The notes beneath the pieces are model-generated. The model was not told where the DNA came from and did not search any database. It saw only the letters and a program-made list of their open reading frames with translations. The position numbers were made by a program, and so were the translations under genes. Source: Diogma glabrata (Eukaryota; Arthropoda; Insecta; Diptera; Cylindrotomidae). Taken from it: a stretch of DNA of 64,000 nt. Below, piece by piece: positions 1 through 11,254 of this stretch; positions within the stretch are counted from its first letter, which is position 1, and every line of letters begins with the position of its first letter. The DNA is taken from NCBI GenBank assembly GCA_963693315.1, contig OY856186.1:286890930-286954929 (forward strand), in the 5' to 3' direction.

Positions 1-531
1 CATATGTCGCTAATCGTTCCTACCTCAGTAGGGGGTATGCGCAGAGAAACTTTCAGCTTTTATAAAATAACGAAAGTCTGGCCGTCGCAGGCTCTTAGTC
101 TATTAGCTAAAATGAAAAATAAAACTAGTGGGATTGGGGTGTGACCATAGGGGCCACGCCAAGAACTTCCCGTAAGATTAAAAACTAACCAGCTACTGGA
201 TAAGGTATACTAAAGTACCAAACATAAAAAACATTGTACAATATAATTTAACTGCAATAAATACAAATAAAAAACGAAAAATTACAAAATAAATATTAAA
301 ACAAATTTGAAAAAAAAGTCAACATTAGCTCAATGAGGGTTTTTAAAGCATTGAATACGCAAAATTAAGATTTATTTATTATACGACACATCAATTGTAA
401 TAACTTTTTAAATAGAATTTGAATGTGTACGTGCAGTGTGTAATCATATTTAAATTTAAAAACATACTAACACTGGAACTGCAAACTAAAATGAGTTGTC
501 CAGACCGATTTAGAAGGTATTGAAAGGTGAA
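1..531. other. AT-rich stretch, no gene seen
   Basis: No coding potential, tRNA-like boxes or repeat with another part of the window was recognised here. It lies outside the inverted-repeat element that starts at 536. Confidence 0.5.
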
Positions 532-1502
532 GATACACTCTAAAAACTTAAATTTGAAAATTGTGATATCACTGCTATAAAAATAGATAATGTATCAAAT
601 TTTTAATGAATTTAAACATTTCAAGTGCAAAAAAACGAATGGCAAATGTTTTGGGTAGAAATTTCAGTTATTTTACACACAAAGTGCGTTTTTACACGGA
701 ATTAGCTATTTCACACTATTTCTGTGCGATCTTACATTTATTTTGTGTAATTTCAATTTTAAAGCACATTATGTGTGTGAATTTGCGCATAAAATTGAAA
801 AAGTACATACTGTCAACCTGTTTTCAATAGATTTCGCATAAGTATCGAAATCTACTTGAAGACGCTACGTTTGTGTTACCGAAATCAAAAATATTAAAGG
901 TAAAGTTTTTCTTAATTCAAAATAATATGAAGAAATTGAGAGAATTTTTTGTTTTTTAGTTTGGCGATTCACTTCATAAAATACGTCTAAAAACCCAACA
1001 AATAATACTCCATGGATCGCAATTATAAGTAAGGAAGTATTATAATGTTTTACTTTGAACAGATTTATAATATATGTTTAAACATTAAATGTTTCAAAAG
1101 CTCATCTCTAAAACTTTATTTTACAGAAAATTCTTGGATTTGGTAGTTTCAACGATTTGGCAGTTTTGCAGTGATGTAAAAGTGTTACAGTGATTTGGCA
1201 GTCTTACAGTGATGTTTTACATTGTGATTTTTATAAATTATATGTAATAAATTTAAGTTATTGTATATTTTATAAATAAAATAAATATGATTTAAACAAA
1301 AATGTTTTGTAAAACCTCACAATTTCTATATATAATACCAGATAATTCTTTTTTCCACATATTACAATTTGTAATATTACACATTTTGTGTAAAAACTCA
1401 CAAAAAATTTATTATTATTACATATTAAAAATTCGTATTGTTACACAAATTCTGTGAATTCCCACAGATAATATGTTTTTTCACATATCAAAATACGCAG
1501 CT

Positions 1503-2711
1503 TGTAATTGGGCCCTGATACGGAGCCACGTTTGTAATTGATTCACTTCGTGAATCGGATTGGACTTTTATCACTTTGTTTCTGTTCAATATACTGTTAA
1601 AACTATACAAATCACAAGCACATCTGATATTCCACCGTTTTTATAGTGGGAAAAAAATAAAAGTTAAAGCAAAGGAGATCACTCCCGCCATCCGGAATGT
1701 CCCTACACGGATCTTAGATTTTGGAAATCTCTTATTATTCTTCAATTAGCCTATCATTCTAAAAACTAAGTTGAACCACATAAAAAATTAAATTCCAATA
1801 CTAATATAAAATTAGAAAAATACCTTATTTTAAACTGTTGATTCTGTTTCCACCAGTTGCAATACCACGCTCCAAAGTTGTTGAATTTTGATCTGGATAA
1901 GCAGAGATATTATTTCGGATACCAAGTGAACTTCTTTAAACCAATATTTGCTTAATTCCTGATTTGAAATATTAGAATATCCATTTGAAACTACGGCACC
2001 ACTACTATTGTTGTTATTATTATTCAAAACATTGACATCTTTTTGATAATCCAAATTTGTATTATATATTGGAAAAAAACATCTGGTGTCGCATGATGAA
2101 ACATTTTCATCAATGCTAACTTCTTATAAAGTGGACAATTACAAGTCACAACTGGCCATAATAAATCTTTTTATTGTATTCTTATTAATGTTTACAACCA
2201 TAATAACAATAATAATTCCATTTCAAATTATAAATTTGACTTATATTTTTAGTATTTGATATTTTTATTATTACACATCACATTAATTAGCAATTAATTT
2301 AAAAGAGCCAACACATATATTAACACCTTAATGAATCTACTGAATTTTTCTAAAATCAACTCTGAAAATATTTGTTTGAAGCACAAATATGGAATGACCT
2401 TTCAAAATTGGAAAAATGTGATTTTTGCTTTTTTACATCTCATGATGTCAAAACAAATCGGGTAATATTGAAAATTCAGCAAAGATTAATAACGACAACG
2501 ACATCTGTTCGTTAGAATTGGAAATAAAATTGAGTACGTTCGTTTGCTTTTTATAGTATATTCAAAATTCAACTAGCAGTTAGTTTTAGAAAATTTTAAA
2601 ATTATTATTAATGTAAAAATGAACGGAAACTAATGAAATACATTTCTATTGAATTGATAACAAAGAGGAATTTGGTTTTATTATTGTTTTGCGATTATTG
2701 CGATCGTTACA
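1503..2711 (-). repeat. 3' LTR of gypsy element
   Basis: Near-identical to 10045-11254. The element runs on the minus strand, so this left copy is the 3' LTR. It carries the 74-codon frame at 1830-2054. The minus-strand start is TGTAACGATCGC. Confidence 0.93.
1830..2054 (-). CDS. Small frame inside 3' LTR, unassigned
   Basis: A 74-residue minus-strand frame with an Asn run (residues 12-17) and a hydrophobic C-terminal half. The same frame lies in the partner LTR at 10373-10597. I do not recognise it. Being in a recent duplicate, its conservation between the LTRs says nothing about selection. It may be untranslated. Confidence 0.15.
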   Translation of the reverse strand: MDYQKDVNVLNNNNNNSSGAVVSNGYSNISNQELSKYWFKEVHLVSEIISLLIQIKIQQLWSVVLQLVETESTV

Positions 2712-2896
2712 CCATGAATTCAAGGTAAAAATCAAGATTTCTACTCTTGAAATCACAAAAACGTCGCCATCCCCTCCATGACAGAAAACCACCGAACTAC
2801 TTCCACTTATTAAACTGTATCTGGGATCGAGATACCCACAGTCACCGGCGTCAAGGCAGATGACCGGTTCCAACACTCATGAAGTCCTTAAGAACT

Positions 2897-5800
2897 TCAC
2901 TGAGTATTGAGACCGACCATCCATCCGAACGTCAGCACCATGGACACCCCGATACAACCAGTAAGTATGACCTGAAGATGTGAACCCCAGAGACGACAAT
3001 CAGCCAGAGGAACAACCCTACCTAACGAAAGGACATCATTCCTGAGGTCTTTCGCGTGATGGACTCCAAGATTCTTACCGCTCATATCTGTGCACTCGTA
3101 GAGTACATTTCCAATCTTAGTCTTAATCATTGCAGGTAAGAACTTTGGAGCCAATTTTGCCGAGAATTTTTTTGTAGCGTCACTCAAATGATGTTGCCGT
3201 ACAAACACACGTTGTTGTGGTTGAAAAGTCCGTAGTTTAGATCGCAGGTTGTACTGATGTTGCGATTTTTTGAAAGCTGCTTTTAAATTTAGTTGAACCC
3301 GGTTCCTGAGCAGAGTCAAATGATCAGAGCGTTCTAATTCCTCACCAGCATCTTCACCAAGCTTGTGTAGTGATCTCAACAATTGGTAAGTATTTCCATC
3401 CGATATTGGATGTTGACCAAATAATAAATAGTACGGTGAGTACTTGGTAGCAGAATGTACTGCAGCCTGCAGTGCATATGCGATTTCACCAATTTGTGAA
3501 TCCCACTTGGTATGTTGACCTTTTATGAACGCTCGAATTGCTGCTAGAACTGACCTATTGACCCGCTCTGACGCGTTGCTTTGAGGACTATAAACACCGG
3601 TCCTAATGTGTTTAATGCCGAAATCTGACAAAGGACTTTGAAAGTTCCTACTAGTGAACTGTTTGCCATTGTCACTGTGCAGAAACTCTGGTACCCCATA
3701 TGTAAGAAACACTTCGTTCTTTAGAAAAGCATTCACCTTCGGTGAAGTTGCGTTTCTAAGTGGTTTCAGTAGTACAAACTTCGTAGCATGATCCAGAACT
3801 ATCAATAACACCGTATTCCCAAGTGTAGAACGAGGATACGGTCCCAAAAAATCTATATAGACTCTCTGCCATGGACGTGCTGTTTCGAATTGATATTGCA
3901 TCGGAGGACGCAATATCTGATTCGTGGCTTTTGTTTGTTTACATGTGTCGCAGGACACAACATAGTTGTGTACCTGTGACGCCATGCCCGGCCCGGGATA
4001 ATAAAGACGTCGAAGTAATTCTAAAGTCTTTTTAACACCTCCATGAGCAGCAGTACTATCATCATGATGTTTCTGAATCATGTTGGAAGTCATCGGTTTT
4101 GGTACCCAGAGTTTCCACACAGGAACATCGTTGGGTATTGCATCAGGTCTTGGCTCAATACGAATGTATAGCTTATCATCCACGACTTTGACTGAAGGAA
4201 AGTCCTTTGGTGATGATTGAACCTTAGCTATCATATCCGTATATTCGTTGTGCCGATAACCTTCATTGTCGATTTTAATTTCATTAATGTGATGTACTAA
4301 TGCTTCCGTCAATTCCTCGTGTATATCGTCATAAAGACGAGATAGAGCATCAGGGACTATATTTTGGGTACCTTTTTGGTGGACAATGGTAAAATCCATG
4401 TGTTGGAGTTTTAGGCTGCACCTAGCCAGACGACCACTCAAGTCTTTCTGTGACATAAGCCACTTCAGACTTGAGTGATCAGTCACAATTGTAAATCGGT
4501 GACCTTCAACATAGCCCCTGAATTTCTTCACACTCAGAATTGCCGCAAGACATTCCAGCTCAGAAACCGAATAGTTTCGTTGAGCTTTATTAAGTTTTTT
4601 CGACATGAAGGCTATTGGACACTCTTGTCCGTCCTCGTCGACCTGATATAATACACTACCTATCCCTGTCAGACTTGCATCGCATCTAATAAAGAACTCT
4701 TTATTATAGTCAGGGTTTACTAATACCGGTGCTGTAGTCAGCAATCGTTTTAAATTTTCGAAAGCAGCTTGCGCTTCCAATGTCCATTTTAATTTTCCAG
4801 AGCTCTTCTTTAATAAATCTGTAATCGGTGATACCACGCTTGCATAATTTGGTATGAAACGTTGGTACCAACCAGCCATTCCCAATAGTCTACGTATTTG
4901 TTTTACTGTAGATGGAGCTGGATACTCTGCTACAGCTCTTACTTTGTCAGGGTCTGTTCGAAGACCATCTTCACCAACCAAAAATCCCAAGTATTTCACC
5001 TCTCTCAGAACAAATTTACTTTTCTTGAGGTTTATTGTTAACCCAGCCGCTCTTAACAATGAAGAGACTTTGGACAGCAATTCCATATGTTCCTGGAACG
5101 TGGAAGAGACTACCAATAGATCATCTAAATAAACAAAGACATTTTCGTGATATTGATGTGGTATCACTTTGTGCATTAGCCGACACATTGTCTGGGGAGC
5201 ATTGCACAGTCCAAAGGGCATAACCCGGAATTGATACAATGGACGACCAGGCACTGTGAAGGCTGTCTTGTCTCTAGATGCTTCTGCCAGAGGAATCTGC
5301 CAGAAAGCATCTTTGAGATCAATACTTGAAATGTACTTTGTGCTATTTAGACGACCTAGTAAGCCATCAATCAAGGGAAGTGGGTAAGCGTCCTTTTTCG
5401 TCAGTGAATTGACACGACGGCTATCAATACATAATCTGTTTTTACCAGATTCTTTTTGTACCAAAACCACTGGCGAGCACCAAGAACTGTTAGACTCTTC
5501 GATCACGCCCATTTGAAGCATTCGGTCGAGTTCGGCATAGACCTTTAGTTGAACAGCCGGCGATGTGGGATAATGCCTCTGTTTAACAGGTGCATTATCA
5601 CCAACATCGATGACATGTTCAACCAAAGAAGTCTTTCCGAGTCCAGACACTTCAAAAGACGGGAAAGAATCCTTGATCATATCCAGTTCTCGTTGCTGGT
5701 CAGTGGTAAGGTTATGTGTATTTAAAGTTATTGGCTCTGTACGAGTCAGTTCACTGACAAAAGAAGGAACAATACCGAATTTCTCCCAGAAATCTATGCC

Positions 5801-7258
5801 CAGGTAGAGCTCTTCTCGTAATCCAGGGACTATATGGAACCGCATTGGTTTAGTGGAGCCATTCACAGTTATTGGAACTTCTAAGTAACCCAAAATTTTA
5901 GTTGCAGTACCATCCGCCGTACGAATACACGAAGTGTATTTACGGTAGGTTGTACCTGATGATTCCAATAATTCCAAGGAATTTCTTCCAAGTATTGTGA
6001 TTGACGCTCCACTATCCAATAGTCCTGAAATATGTTTGTCCAAAATCCTTATTGTCAATCGCGGCCGAGGATCCTTTGTTTCTGAAAGGATAGATGAAAT
6101 ACAAGCTTTACGAAATAATTTCCTCATCCTCCAATATCTGATGTTACGTTCCAGACGTCTAAAATACGTTCGATGTAATGATGGGAAATTAAATGTATTC
6201 GATGATTTTATTTGGGTTTCGTTGGTGGTTGCCGATCGTCCTGCGTCGCTACATCTCTCGTCGCCTTCTTCGTGCTGTTGTTCGGGCTGTTTTGAATCCA
6301 TCGTTTCAATATATCCATCTCGATCTAGTTCCACATCCACCTCATAATCATCCACCTGCTGTAGCTTGCTAATTCTTAAATTTGATGTTCTGGTTGGAAC
6401 TGGTGTGGACCACAAACGTTCAAACTTCTGACATAAAGTCCGAAGTTCATCAATAGAATGTATTGTTGCTGCAAGTGTAGCATTTTTGAGCTCCACACTC
6501 AGTCCCTCCCGAGCAATCTCTAGCATTTCACGGTCAGCAAATGGACGTGCTAAGCGACGGTTTAACGAACCAATCTCCACTAGATATTCGTATACGCTCT
6601 CCTTTGACTTTTGTTTGCGGTTCAGAAGAACGCGCAAGATCGCCTTATCATCAGTGAGCGTACCGAAGGTTTGTAGGAGTCCCTCCCTTAACACTGGATA
6701 GGTCACCACCTCATATTCATGAGTTAAATTCAAATAGTATCTGTCGGCCGCTGCTTTGAGATACCGTGGAACGATAGACCTAAGGTCGTCCCAATTCACA
6801 CGGTCTCTCCTGGCAGCCGCCTCTACTCTGTGAACAAACTCATGAACATCAGGAGAGTGACCATCTCCTGTGAAGGTTGGAACCCAATTTGAGTCATAAC
6901 GACTCAAATTGTTCCCATGAACCCCTCGGTACTCCACTGGTGCTAACCCTGGAGCCGCGTCACACCATACCTGAGGAGGTTGGTTGTATGGTGGTGGTGC
7001 TGTAAGTGGAGCTTGTGGATATAATGGTGGTGGTTGTACCTGTGGTACTGATGGATAATTTAATGATAATTGCGGTTGTACTAATGCTGGACTATTGTGT
7101 ATGTGTTCAGCTTGGAGTGATGGACCCAATTGTGGTATTGCAAAGTCCTCTGCCCAATTGTTCCCTCTAAAATCCACACCCCGTACCAGACATTCGATCT
7201 GCAGTTCACTGGATTCCAAACCATAGAACGGATGGCCCACGCCAATGTGACTTGACAT
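2897..7258 (-). CDS. Gag-Pol polyprotein, Ty3/gypsy type
   Basis: A single 1,453-residue frame. In order: a Pro-rich N-terminus (about 50-100); a retrotransposon Gag capsid-like region (about 124-285); an aspartic protease with DSGAS at 415-419; reverse transcriptase (about 590-760) with SIDLKDAF at 645-652, MPFGLCNAP at 690-698 and YLDD at 710-713; RNase H (about 855-975) including TDHSSL; integrase with an HHCC zinc site (His near 1064-1072, Cys 1103 and 1106) and catalytic Asp1136, Asp1196 and Glu1231. Gag and Pol share one frame, so no frameshift signal is needed. The expected nucleocapsid zinc knuckle near 370-390 is not recognisable: the aligned stretch has Tyr and Met where cysteines would be. 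The frame is uninterrupted and all pol catalytic residues are present, so it looks potentially functional. The start ATG is the first in frame and could be internal. Confidence 0.93.
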   Translation of the reverse strand: MSSHIGVGHPFYGLESSELQIECLVRGVDFRGNNWAEDFAIPQLGPSLQAEHIHNSPALVQPQLSLNYPSVPQVQPPPLYPQAPLTAPPPYNQPPQVWCDAAPGLAPVEYRGVHGNNLSRYDSNWVPTFTGDGHSPDVHEFVHRVEAAARRDRVNWDDLRSIVPRYLKAAADRYYLNLTHEYEVVTYPVLREGLLQTFGTLTDDKAILRVLLNRKQKSKESVYEYLVEIGSLNRRLARPFADREMLEIAREGLSVELKNATLAATIHSIDELRTLCQKFERLWSTPVPTRTSNLRISKLQQVDDYEVDVELDRDGYIETMDSKQPEQQHEEGDERCSDAGRSATTNETQIKSSNTFNFPSLHRTYFRRLERNIRYWRMRKLFRKACISSILSETKDPRPRLTIRILDKHISGLLDSGASITILGRNSLELLESSGTTYRKYTSCIRTADGTATKILGYLEVPITVNGSTKPMRFHIVPGLREELYLGIDFWEKFGIVPSFVSELTRTEPITLNTHNLTTDQQRELDMIKDSFPSFEVSGLGKTSLVEHVIDVGDNAPVKQRHYPTSPAVQLKVYAELDRMLQMGVIEESNSSWCSPVVLVQKESGKNRLCIDSRRVNSLTKKDAYPLPLIDGLLGRLNSTKYISSIDLKDAFWQIPLAEASRDKTAFTVPGRPLYQFRVMPFGLCNAPQTMCRLMHKVIPHQYHENVFVYLDDLLVVSSTFQEHMELLSKVSSLLRAAGLTINLKKSKFVLREVKYLGFLVGEDGLRTDPDKVRAVAEYPAPSTVKQIRRLLGMAGWYQRFIPNYASVVSPITDLLKKSSGKLKWTLEAQAAFENLKRLLTTAPVLVNPDYNKEFFIRCDASLTGIGSVLYQVDEDGQECPIAFMSKKLNKAQRNYSVSELECLAAILSVKKFRGYVEGHRFTIVTDHSSLKWLMSQKDLSGRLARCSLKLQHMDFTIVHQKGTQNIVPDALSRLYDDIHEELTEALVHHINEIKIDNEGYRHNEYTDMIAKVQSSPKDFPSVKVVDDKLYIRIEPRPDAIPNDVPVWKLWVPKPMTSNMIQKHHDDSTAAHGGVKKTLELLRRLYYPGPGMASQVHNYVVSCDTCKQTKATNQILRPPMQYQFETARPWQRVYIDFLGPYPRSTLGNTVLLIVLDHATKFVLLKPLRNATSPKVNAFLKNEVFLTYGVPEFLHSDNGKQFTSRNFQSPLSDFGIKHIRTGVYSPQSNASERVNRSVLAAIRAFIKGQHTKWDSQIGEIAYALQAAVHSATKYSPYYLLFGQHPISDGNTYQLLRSLHKLGEDAGEELERSDHLTLLRNRVQLNLKAAFKKSQHQYNLRSKLRTFQPQQRVFVRQHHLSDATKKFSAKLAPKFLPAMIKTKIGNVLYECTDMSGKNLGVHHAKDLRNDVLSLGRVVPLADCRLWGSHLQVILTGCIGVSMVLTFGWMVGLNTQ

Positions 7259-7619
7259 TGCGATGGTAAAATTTATAAAATCCAGAATTCACAAAAAAAA
7301 ACGTCAACAACAATAATAAAACCAATTCCAACTAGAAAAAAGGTGGAGTTAATTCGCCCGGAAAAATTCGTCCGATGGAAGTTGTAAAACGCAAAGAAAT
7401 GAAAAAAAACAACGAACGCCCCAATTCAAAAAAAACACAAAAACCTTTTTGTAAAAACACCCTTTGTAAAGGAACAAAAAGGAAAGACCACCGTCGTACC
7501 CAATCTTTGCTGAATCTTTTACAAAAGTTCCTAAAATATTGTATGTGTAAAAATATAATTTATTTATTTAATTTCAGATATACTGAAATATATATATATA
7601 CCTAAAATTAGTTATTGAC

Positions 7620-7940
7620 GATAGCACCCCTAAGAATATTTATTTATTTTTAAAAGAAAATTGAAAAATAAAAATATTTAGAAGAATGTTTATTTATTGG
7701 ATGCACCGTCCTAACTCTGAAATATTGAGTTATTTTTTTAAAAAAAATAAAAAATATTTATTTATATCTTGATGTATTGTGTAATTAAAAAAATTATTTA
7801 TTTAGTTACCTAAAACTATTTAAATTACGAAAAAATTATTTATTTACCTAAAATTATTTTAATTAACGAAAATTTAATTTATTTAATAAAAATTTTATTT
7901 ATTTAATTTTTGAAAAATTTGTTTTATTTATTTTATTTTT
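7620..7940. repeat. Degenerate ATTTATTTA repeats in the leader
   Basis: The motif TTATTTATTTA recurs about every 30-45 bp, separated by AAAATT-type spacers. It lies between gag and the 5' LTR of the gypsy element, in what would be its transcribed leader. Confidence 0.5.
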
Positions 7941-8814
7941 ATTTAATATAATAAGAGATTCCCAAAATCAAGATTCGTCTGGAGACAATTTAAAAAGTAA
8001 GTATGGCTACAGTATCCATATTGTTTAAATTTAAAATATCGCGTTCGCGAACCCACTCCAACAATGCATGTGAGAACTGACTAGAAAAGCCCCTAACGAC
8101 CAGATTCTACAGAACAGATTCTCCCCAACCTAATAAAACAATCACAACTGTCACGATTAGACACTAGGTCCATTTCTACTGACCCAGTTGTGCTTGTTTA
8201 ACCTACAAATAAATTACAACTAAACCTAATGCGAAAGTTGAAGAACGCTCCCGAGCACCAGACTTCAAATTTTAAACTCTATGAAAAATTGTTCTATTGT
8301 AAAAGCTAAGTGGAAAAATGGAAAAATATGAATTTGTATGAGGTGAAGCCTCTGATCCTGAAAGCAAAAGTACAATTGGTTCTTCTCTTCATTACACCGA
8401 AGAAGCCTCTGAGCAAAGAATGGTACTACTGGTTTGCACCTAAGTACAAACACAGCAACACCACTCCTCGTCCCTGAGAACTCCCTCGCTGAATGAAGAG
8501 AAGAAACCAATGTTCTTCGATCGCATAACCCCGATGGCCATAGGCGATCTAAGAACGACATCATCGTTAAGGGGAGAAGCCCCATGGATGGCTTTTTAGG
8601 CCTACCGCTGAGAAAGATATTAATTATAACCTTATACAATACCATATATATATATAAAAACACCAATAATTGGTTTTCCAAAAGAAATTCAAAAAAAGAA
8701 ATTAATCACCAATAAAAAATTGAAAATACAAAAAATATATCCTGCACACACCCATATCATGTTCAATGAGCGAATTCAACGAACCATTGTACTTGTATTT
8801 GTATACAATAACCT

Positions 8815-9055
8815 ATTTACAACTATGTACAACCCTGTACATTGACAGTACCAAAAAATATTTACAAAATATGTACAATGTCATTCCAAAATATGTACAC
8901 GATTATATACAAAAATATGTACAATGAAAATATGTACAATATTATTCCATAAAAAAAAATATGTACAATGAAAATATGTACAATATTATTCCAAAAAAGA
9001 TATATGAACTATATAAAAAAGAAAATTATTTACAAATATGTACAATATGTACAAA
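8815..9055. repeat. Short tandem repeats (AATATGTACAATG-like)
   Basis: About twelve diverged copies of a TATGTACA-centred word, some in a 36-40 bp higher-order arrangement ending ATTATTCC. TGTACA is palindromic. These lie in the gypsy leader and may structure the RNA. Confidence 0.6.
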
Positions 9056-9146
9056 AACAAATTCAAATGACAACACAAAAAACAATCTCCAAAAAAAATT
9101 GCTGTCCCAAAACGGTTTTTTTTCAAACAAGCAAAAATAATTAATT

Positions 9147-9698
9147 TTAATTAATTATACAATGAGGAACAGGGGCCTCCTGTGGACCAGACCACTCCTC
9201 TACCTGTCGCATGGTCGGTGAGATGGGAACCACCTCAACCAGCTCCTCTATTTGAGTACTCTTGGTCGAGGAAGCTCCCAGCTCCACGACCAAGCGACTC
9301 TCCTTCTCCTTCTTCCTCCTCTCCTTTCTCTTCAGGTGTGAGCTCCTGTTTTTCTTGACCCGTCTCCTCTCACGCCAGCCCACATTCACTTCCTCAGTCA
9401 CTTCATCCATCTCATCCGCTTCCTCATTCACCCCATTCAACTCCTCATTCACTATTTCACGAATCAGATCATCCAATAACTTATCATACCGTTCTCCATA
9501 AATATCATCCATAATTTCCAAATATATCCCATTTTTCACCTCATTCAAAACCACATTTATTATTTCATCCACCACATTCCTCGCCTCAACCATTCTCTCC
9601 TTTCTCTCCACATGCTCTCTCTCTTCCACCTCATTCATCCATGGCTCAAACCCCCCTGGCCGACACCTCCTTCTCAACCCCTGACCTCTCATGTACAT
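9147..9698 (-). CDS. Leader ORF, charged protein, unknown
   Basis: The minus-strand frame is open from 9893, but the first 65 residues are AT-rich low-complexity translation, so the Met at 9698 (about 183 residues) is the more credible start. The protein is very charged: a Glu/Val-rich helical region, then a basic RRR/KRKERRKKEKE-like block about 45-60 residues before the end, then an acidic C-terminus. It lies between the 5' LTR and gag of the gypsy element, on the same strand. I do not recognise a family. It could be an accessory protein of the element or a captured fragment. Confidence 0.35.
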   Translation of the reverse strand: MYMRGQGLRRRCRPGGFEPWMNEVEEREHVERKERMVEARNVVDEIINVVLNEVKNGIYLEIMDDIYGERYDKLLDDLIREIVNEELNGVNEEADEMDEVTEEVNVGWRERRRVKKNRSSHLKRKERRKKEKESRLVVELGASSTKSTQIEELVEVVPISPTMRQVEEWSGPQEAPVPHCIIN

Positions 9699-10029
9699 AT
9701 TATAAAATTCAATTAAAAATTTTAATAATAAAATATTTCCCCTGTATATATATAATCTATATATACACAAAAAAGGTATACAAATAAAAAAACCACGCTG
9801 GTTCTCCCAACAAAAAATATTATCAACAAAAAAAAATATTCTTTTCAACCAAAACAAAACTAAACTGGTTTTTCCAGAAAATTTTGACCACACAAACCAA
9901 AACTGGTTTTCAGAAATCGCGCTAAGAATATATAATTAAAATTGCGCCAAAAATATGACTCATAACTAACCGTTATATCAAAAAAAATTAACCATAATCT
10001 CGGTTATCATTAACAAAAGCCAGGTTTTT

Positions 10030-10040
10030 GTTTCGGCCCA
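10030..10040 (-). promoter_or_regulatory. Candidate primer binding site
   Basis: On the minus strand TGGGCCGAAAC starts 4 nt after the 5' LTR end. TGG is the complement of a tRNA CCA end. I could not assign the tRNA, and the 4-nt offset is slightly unusual. Confidence 0.35.
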
Positions 10041-10044
10041 CGTT

Positions 10045-11254
10045 TGTAACTCAGGCCCTGATACGGAGCCACGTTTGTAATTGATTCACTTCGTGAATCG
10101 GATTGGACTTTTATCACTTTGTTTCTGTTCAATATACTGTTAAAACTATACAAATCACAAGCACATCTGATATTCCACCGTTTTTATAGTGGGAAAAAAA
10201 TAAAAGTTAAAGCAAAGGAGATCACTCCCGCCATCCGGAATGTCCCTACACGGATCTTAAATTTTGGAAATCTCTTATTATTCTTCAATTAGCCTATCAT
10301 TCTAAAAACTAAGTTGAACCACATAAAAAATTAAATTCCAATACTAATATAAAATTAGAAAAATACCTTATTTTAAACTGTTGATTCTGTTTCCACCAGT
10401 TGCAATACCACGCTCCAAAGTTGTTGAATTTTGATCTGGATAAGCAGAGATATTATTTCGGATACCAAGTGAACTTCTTTAAACCAATATTTGCTTAATT
10501 CCTGATTTGAAATATTAGAATATCCATTTGAAACTACGGCACCACTACTATTGTTGTTATTATTATTCAAAACATTGACATCTTTTTGATAATCCAAATT
10601 TGTATTATATATTGGAAAAAAACATCTGGTGTCGCATGATGAAACATTTTCATCAATGCTAACTTCTTATAAAGTGGACAATTACAAGTCACAACTGGCC
10701 ATAATAAATCTTTTTATTGTATTCTTATTAATGTTTACAACCATAATAACAATAATAATTCCATTTCAAATTATAAATTTGACTTATATTTTTAGTATTT
10801 GATATTTTTATTATTACACATCACATTAATTAGCAATTAATTTAAAAGAGCCAACACATATATTAACACCTTAATGAATCTACTGAATTTTTCTAAAATC
10901 AACTCTGAAAATATTTGTTTGAAGCACAAATATGGAATGACCTTTCAAAATTGGAAAAATGTGATTTTTGCTTTTTTACATCTCATGATGTCAAAACAAA
11001 TCGGGTAATATTGAAAATTCAGCAAAGATTAATAACGACAACGACATCTGTTCGTTAGAATTGGAAATAAAATTGAGTACGTTCGTTTGCTTTTTATAGT
11101 ATATTCAAAATTCAACTAGCAGTTAGTTTTAGAAAATTTTAAAATTATTATTAATGTAAAAATGAACGGAAACTAATGAAATACATTTCTATTGAATTGA
11201 TAACAAAGAGGAATTTGGTTTTATTATTGTTTTGCGATTATTGCGATCGTTACA
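10045..11254 (-). repeat. 5' LTR of gypsy element
   Basis: 1,210 bp matching 1503-2711. It ends at the AGCT target duplication on its right. The outermost left bases differ from the partner (TGTAACTCAGG against TGTAATTGGG) before identity begins at GGCCCTGATACGG. Confidence 0.93.
10373..10597 (-). CDS. Small frame inside 5' LTR, unassigned
   Basis: Identical 74-residue frame to the one at 1830-2054. In the 5' LTR it would lie upstream of gag and could act as a short upstream ORF if it is in the transcript. There is no other support. Confidence 0.15.
   Translation of the reverse strand: MDYQKDVNVLNNNNNNSSGAVVSNGYSNISNQELSKYWFKEVHLVSEIISLLIQIKIQQLWSVVLQLVETESTV

Larger units (their letters stand above)
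1503..11254 (-). mobile_element. Complete Ty3/gypsy LTR retrotransposon
   Basis: A 9,752-bp element read on the minus strand. LTRs at 1503-2711 and 10045-11254 flank a gag-pol frame at 2897-7258. The host site AGCT is duplicated at 1499-1502 and 11255-11258. LTR ends are TGTAA and TTACA. The LTRs look almost identical (I see G at 1717 against A at 10260, plus a small difference at the outer left edge), so the insertion is young. About 2.8 kb of leader lies between the 5' LTR (right side) and gag. Unusually, no polypurine tract abuts the 3' LTR at 2712; the nearest purine run on the minus strand is about 53 bp away near 2764-2775. No env-like frame is seen. Confidence 0.93.

Noticed and set aside
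5610..6347. Plus-strand frames across the gypsy gag-pol
   Set aside because: Shadows of the minus-strand polyprotein.
1503..11254. Two independent copies of a 1.2-kb dispersed repeat rather than LTRs
   Set aside because: Same orientation, TG..CA ends, AGCT duplication outside and gag-pol between make them an LTR pair.
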